From: Adhaeretor mobilis
GTDB taxonomy: Bacteria > Planctomycetota > Planctomycetia > Pirellulales > Lacipirellulaceae
Length of the DNA: 64,000 nt
Assembly: GCF_007741515.1 (NCBI RefSeq)
Contig: NZ_CP036263.1
Span: 1,981,001-2,045,000 of the forward strand
Reading direction: 5' to 3'
In this document: positions 62,091 to 64,000 of the stretch, one piece after another
Layout: each line of letters starts with the position of its first letter
How positions within the stretch are numbered: position 1 is the stretch's first letter
Notes under the pieces: model-generated
What the model was told of the DNA's origin: nothing
Database searches by the model: none
What the model saw: the letters and a program-made list of their open reading frames with translations, nothing else
Program-made: the position numbers and the translations under genes

Positions 62091-63719
62091 ATGAAGCTGC
62101 GCATATTTGGTATAGCGATTCTTTGGCTTTCCAGCTGGGTCTGCAACGGCAGTCAGGCTGGGGCTTTCGACTTCCATGTCTCCGACAACTCCCAGTTCGC
62201 TTCGGCGTTCAGCAACGCTTCTCCGGGGGACAACATCCTCCTTCAGCCCGGCAATTACAACGGTGGCCGCTACCGGTTGGGGCTCTCGGACGTAACGATC
62301 CGCAGCGTCGATCCGGCCAATCGGGCCGTTATCCAGGGCGGCACCAATGGCATCCAGCTCAGCTCTGCCCAGTCAGTCACGCTGCAGGACCTTGTTTTTG
62401 AGGGTCAAGCGGCCAATGGTGTGAATATCGACGATGGTGGCAACATCTCGACGCCGTCGACGGACATCACGCTCCGTCGGGTCACGTTTCGCGATATCGG
62501 TTCCTCGGGCAATCACGACGGCGTGAAGCTCTCCGGCGTAAACGATTTTCTTCTCGATCAGGTGGAAGTTCTCAATTGGGGCAACGGGGGGAGCGCCGTG
62601 GACATGGTGGGCTCGCATCGCGGGGTGATCCAGAACTCTTACTTTTTCGATCCAGGAACGACGGTCGCCTCAGCCGTGCGGCCTAAAGGGGGCAGCAAGG
62701 ACATCACCATCCGCGGCAACCGCATCGAGCTACCCAGCGGGGCAGGGCGGGCTATCCAGGCAGGTGGTTCTACAGGCACACAGTATTTCCGCTTTCTTGA
62801 TGGAGATTCTGGCTACGAGGCTGATGAAATCATTGCCGAGGGGAACGTTATAATCGGCGGCGTCTCAGCGTTTTCATTTGTGAACATCGACGGCGGGCTG
62901 TTTCATCACAATTATGTCCAGCGGCCAAGGAACTGGACGGTTCGCATCTTGAACGAAAACCAAGGCAACCCCATCGTGGACACACAAAACGGAGTCGTGC
63001 GAGACAATTCCATCGTGTTCAGCGATACGCCTGGTGAGTACAGCACCGCGGTAAACATTGGTCCGGAGACCTTGCCAGAGACTTTCACGTTTGCAAGGAA
63101 CCAGTGGCTCAACTTGGCCAACCCCACGTCCGCTGGTTCTACGCCGCAACTGCCGGTTACCGAAGCCAGCGGAATCTACGGTCAAGACTCCGGCATCGAT
63201 CCCGATGAGGTGATCGCCTGGGACTTCGAGTGGGGCGTATGGCTTGTGAATGCGTCTAGCCAGACTAATTCGTTCACGGTGGCAAATCCGGACGAATACC
63301 AAGAAGCAGTAGTGCAAGCCTCGGGCAACTTTGTGCCGAGCGGAGGAGATCCCTTCGTTGGGGCGTGGCAATATACGGACCTCACAAGCGGCCAATTACA
63401 GTTGGAGCCTTTCTCGCAACTGGTCCTTCGACTCAACTCGGACTTGCCTAGTGCAGACGCGAACGACGACGGCCAGGTCGATGGCAGCGACTTCCTCGAT
63501 TGGCAAGCCGGCTTTGGCACGAGTTCTCCCGCGAAAGTCGATGGCGATTTCACTGGAGATAGTGAAGTCGATGCGAATGATTTGGCGCTGTGGCATGATC
63601 AGTATGGGAGCGGAGTCGCTTCGTCCTTCAGTAGTGCGATAGTACCTGAGCCAACTAGCGTTGCGATGTTCGTGCTGGGTACCGTGTTCTGTGGTCGGCT
63701 AAGCCGCAAGCGGCACTGA
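62091..63719 (+). CDS. Exported beta-helix protein with dockerin and PEP-CTERM tail
   Basis: Exported protein of 542 residues. A signal peptide (about 1-25) precedes a right-handed parallel beta-helix (about 30-330) seen as regular repeats such as VTIRSVDPANRAVIQGG, VTLQDLVFEGQAANGVNI and DITIRGNRIELPSG. Such folds often bind or cut polysaccharides; I see no catalytic triad that I can name. A dockerin type I pair follows near 455-510 (DANDDGQVDGSDFLDWQ and DFTGDSEVDANDLALW), then a PEP-CTERM tail (VPEPTSVAMFVLG, then RLSRKRH). AGAGGA precedes ATG 62091. A 9-G tract lies 27-35 bases upstream of the start. Confidence 0.87.
   Translation: MKLRIFGIAILWLSSWVCNGSQAGAFDFHVSDNSQFASAFSNASPGDNILLQPGNYNGGRYRLGLSDVTIRSVDPANRAVIQGGTNGIQLSSAQSVTLQDLVFEGQAANGVNIDDGGNISTPSTDITLRRVTFRDIGSSGNHDGVKLSGVNDFLLDQVEVLNWGNGGSAVDMVGSHRGVIQNSYFFDPGTTVASAVRPKGGSKDITIRGNRIELPSGAGRAIQAGGSTGTQYFRFLDGDSGYEADEIIAEGNVIIGGVSAFSFVNIDGGLFHHNYVQRPRNWTVRILNENQGNPIVDTQNGVVRDNSIVFSDTPGEYSTAVNIGPETLPETFTFARNQWLNLANPTSAGSTPQLPVTEASGIYGQDSGIDPDEVIAWDFEWGVWLVNASSQTNSFTVANPDEYQEAVVQASGNFVPSGGDPFVGAWQYTDLTSGQLQLEPFSQLVLRLNSDLPSADANDDGQVDGSDFLDWQAGFGTSSPAKVDGDFTGDSEVDANDLALWHDQYGSGVASSFSSAIVPEPTSVAMFVLGTVFCGRLSRKRH
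63703..63714. repeat. GCCGCAAGCGGC palindrome, copy 3
   Basis: A 12-base palindrome inside the last codons of the beta-helix gene; it encodes part of the basic PEP-CTERM tail. The same core is at 49908 and 58475. Confidence 0.6.
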
Positions 63720-63773
63720 CTCCTCGTTTGCGTTTTCGACGTCATTCCTCCCTTCAGCTTGCCCAGGCGGTAA

Positions 63774-63801
63774 GGTTCTCTTTGGCAAGAGAACCCTTTT
63801 T
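63774..63801 (+). terminator. Rho-independent terminator of the beta-helix gene
   Basis: A perfect nine-base-pair stem, GGTTCTCTT and AAGAGAACC with a TGGC loop, is followed by a C and five Ts. It lies 55 bases after the stop codon at 63719. Confidence 0.9.
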
Positions 63802-63822
63802 CCAGAAAAACGAAGAGAGCTG

Positions 63823-63850
63823 TTGACTCTTCTGGGCCGATAGCTATATT
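63823..63850 (+). promoter_or_regulatory. Sigma70-like promoter near right edge
   Basis: TTGACT (63823-63828), a 16-base spacer and TATATT (63845-63850) match the sigma70 consensus. It would serve a gene beyond the right edge. A second, weaker pair, TTGTCA and TAGAAT, lies at 63932-63959. No gene start is visible in the rest of 63802-64000. Confidence 0.45.
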
Positions 63851-64000
63851 TCCTACTTCTCACGTGGGGCCGACGGCTTCAGCCGCCAGACTCAGGTGAG
63901 ATTTTTCTTTTGAGAATCGGGAAGCTAGCACTTGTCAGCCTCCTGATTCGATGTAGAATACGAAGCTCGCATCAAGTCACGAGAGTGAAGTGAGCGAGAC

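Overview
The window is chromosomal DNA from a planctomycete, most likely of the order Pirellulales. The evidence is a set of lineage hallmarks. Two exported proteins combine a dockerin type I repeat with a PEP-CTERM sorting tail. There is a DUF1559 pseudopilin with the usual [17 protein letters not shown]-terminus, a protein with the LEPRxLL N-terminal signature, and a long MoxR/DUF58/VWA cluster. Many genes start at GTG or TTG, or have no Shine-Dalgarno site. I see no rRNA, no CRISPR array, no phage and no classical transposase. This is mostly core genome with a few accessory patches.

Layout. 0-10.3 kb: the membrane pyrophosphatase HppA (minus strand, cut by the left edge), DNA polymerase III delta', a zinc-ribbon membrane protein, then a minus-strand cluster tyrA - purSL - purQ - DUF2809. 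10.3-17 kb: a dockerin gene remnant, a PEP-CTERM protein, a DUF1573 protein, a beta-barrel protein, a HemY-type haem oxidase and small hypotheticals. 17-22.6 kb: typA, then a PAS-GAF-receiver protein coupled to a metallophosphoesterase. 22.6-31.1 kb: a minus-strand cluster of a giant double-VWA membrane protein, MoxR ATPase, DUF58, BatA-like VWA protein and a methyltransferase, whose junctions carry inverted-repeat elements. 31.4-36.3 kb: an NHL-repeat lipoprotein, a fusion of TsaC/Sua5 with a YwlE-like phosphatase, rpiB, and a Ser/Thr kinase with a degenerate receiver domain. 36.6-47.4 kb: a secreted 911-residue orphan, an ABC-2 export operon with a histidine-motif permease, and trkA-trkH. 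47.6-58.3 kb: a LEPRxLL protein, two small or membrane proteins, and the operon addB-addA-cca. 58.7-64 kb: a DUF1559 pseudopilin with its own promoter and terminator, a compact inverted-repeat element carrying a four-helix-bundle (S23/IVP) gene, a rhodanese, tRNA-Leu(CAG), chorismate mutase aroH and a beta-helix PEP-CTERM protein.

How the genes fit together. tyrA and aroH both act on the chorismate/prephenate branch, but they lie 51 kb apart. purSL and purQ supply the FGAM synthase complex. TrkA and TrkH form a K+ uptake system, and the pyrophosphatase at the left edge carries the K+-dependent signature. AddA and AddB form the recombination nuclease-helicase. The Cca enzyme encoded in the same operon is needed for the tRNA-Leu here, whose gene has no encoded CCA.

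The most unusual items are four: the 523-bp four-helix-bundle element with 34-35 bp terminal inverted repeats, inserted exactly between a terminator and the next start codon; the TsaC-arginine phosphatase fusion next to rpiB; the ABC permease with three GHxH motifs in its extracytoplasmic domain; and a family of dispersed palindromes at transcription-unit borders. All functional statements come from reading the sequence; no database search was run.
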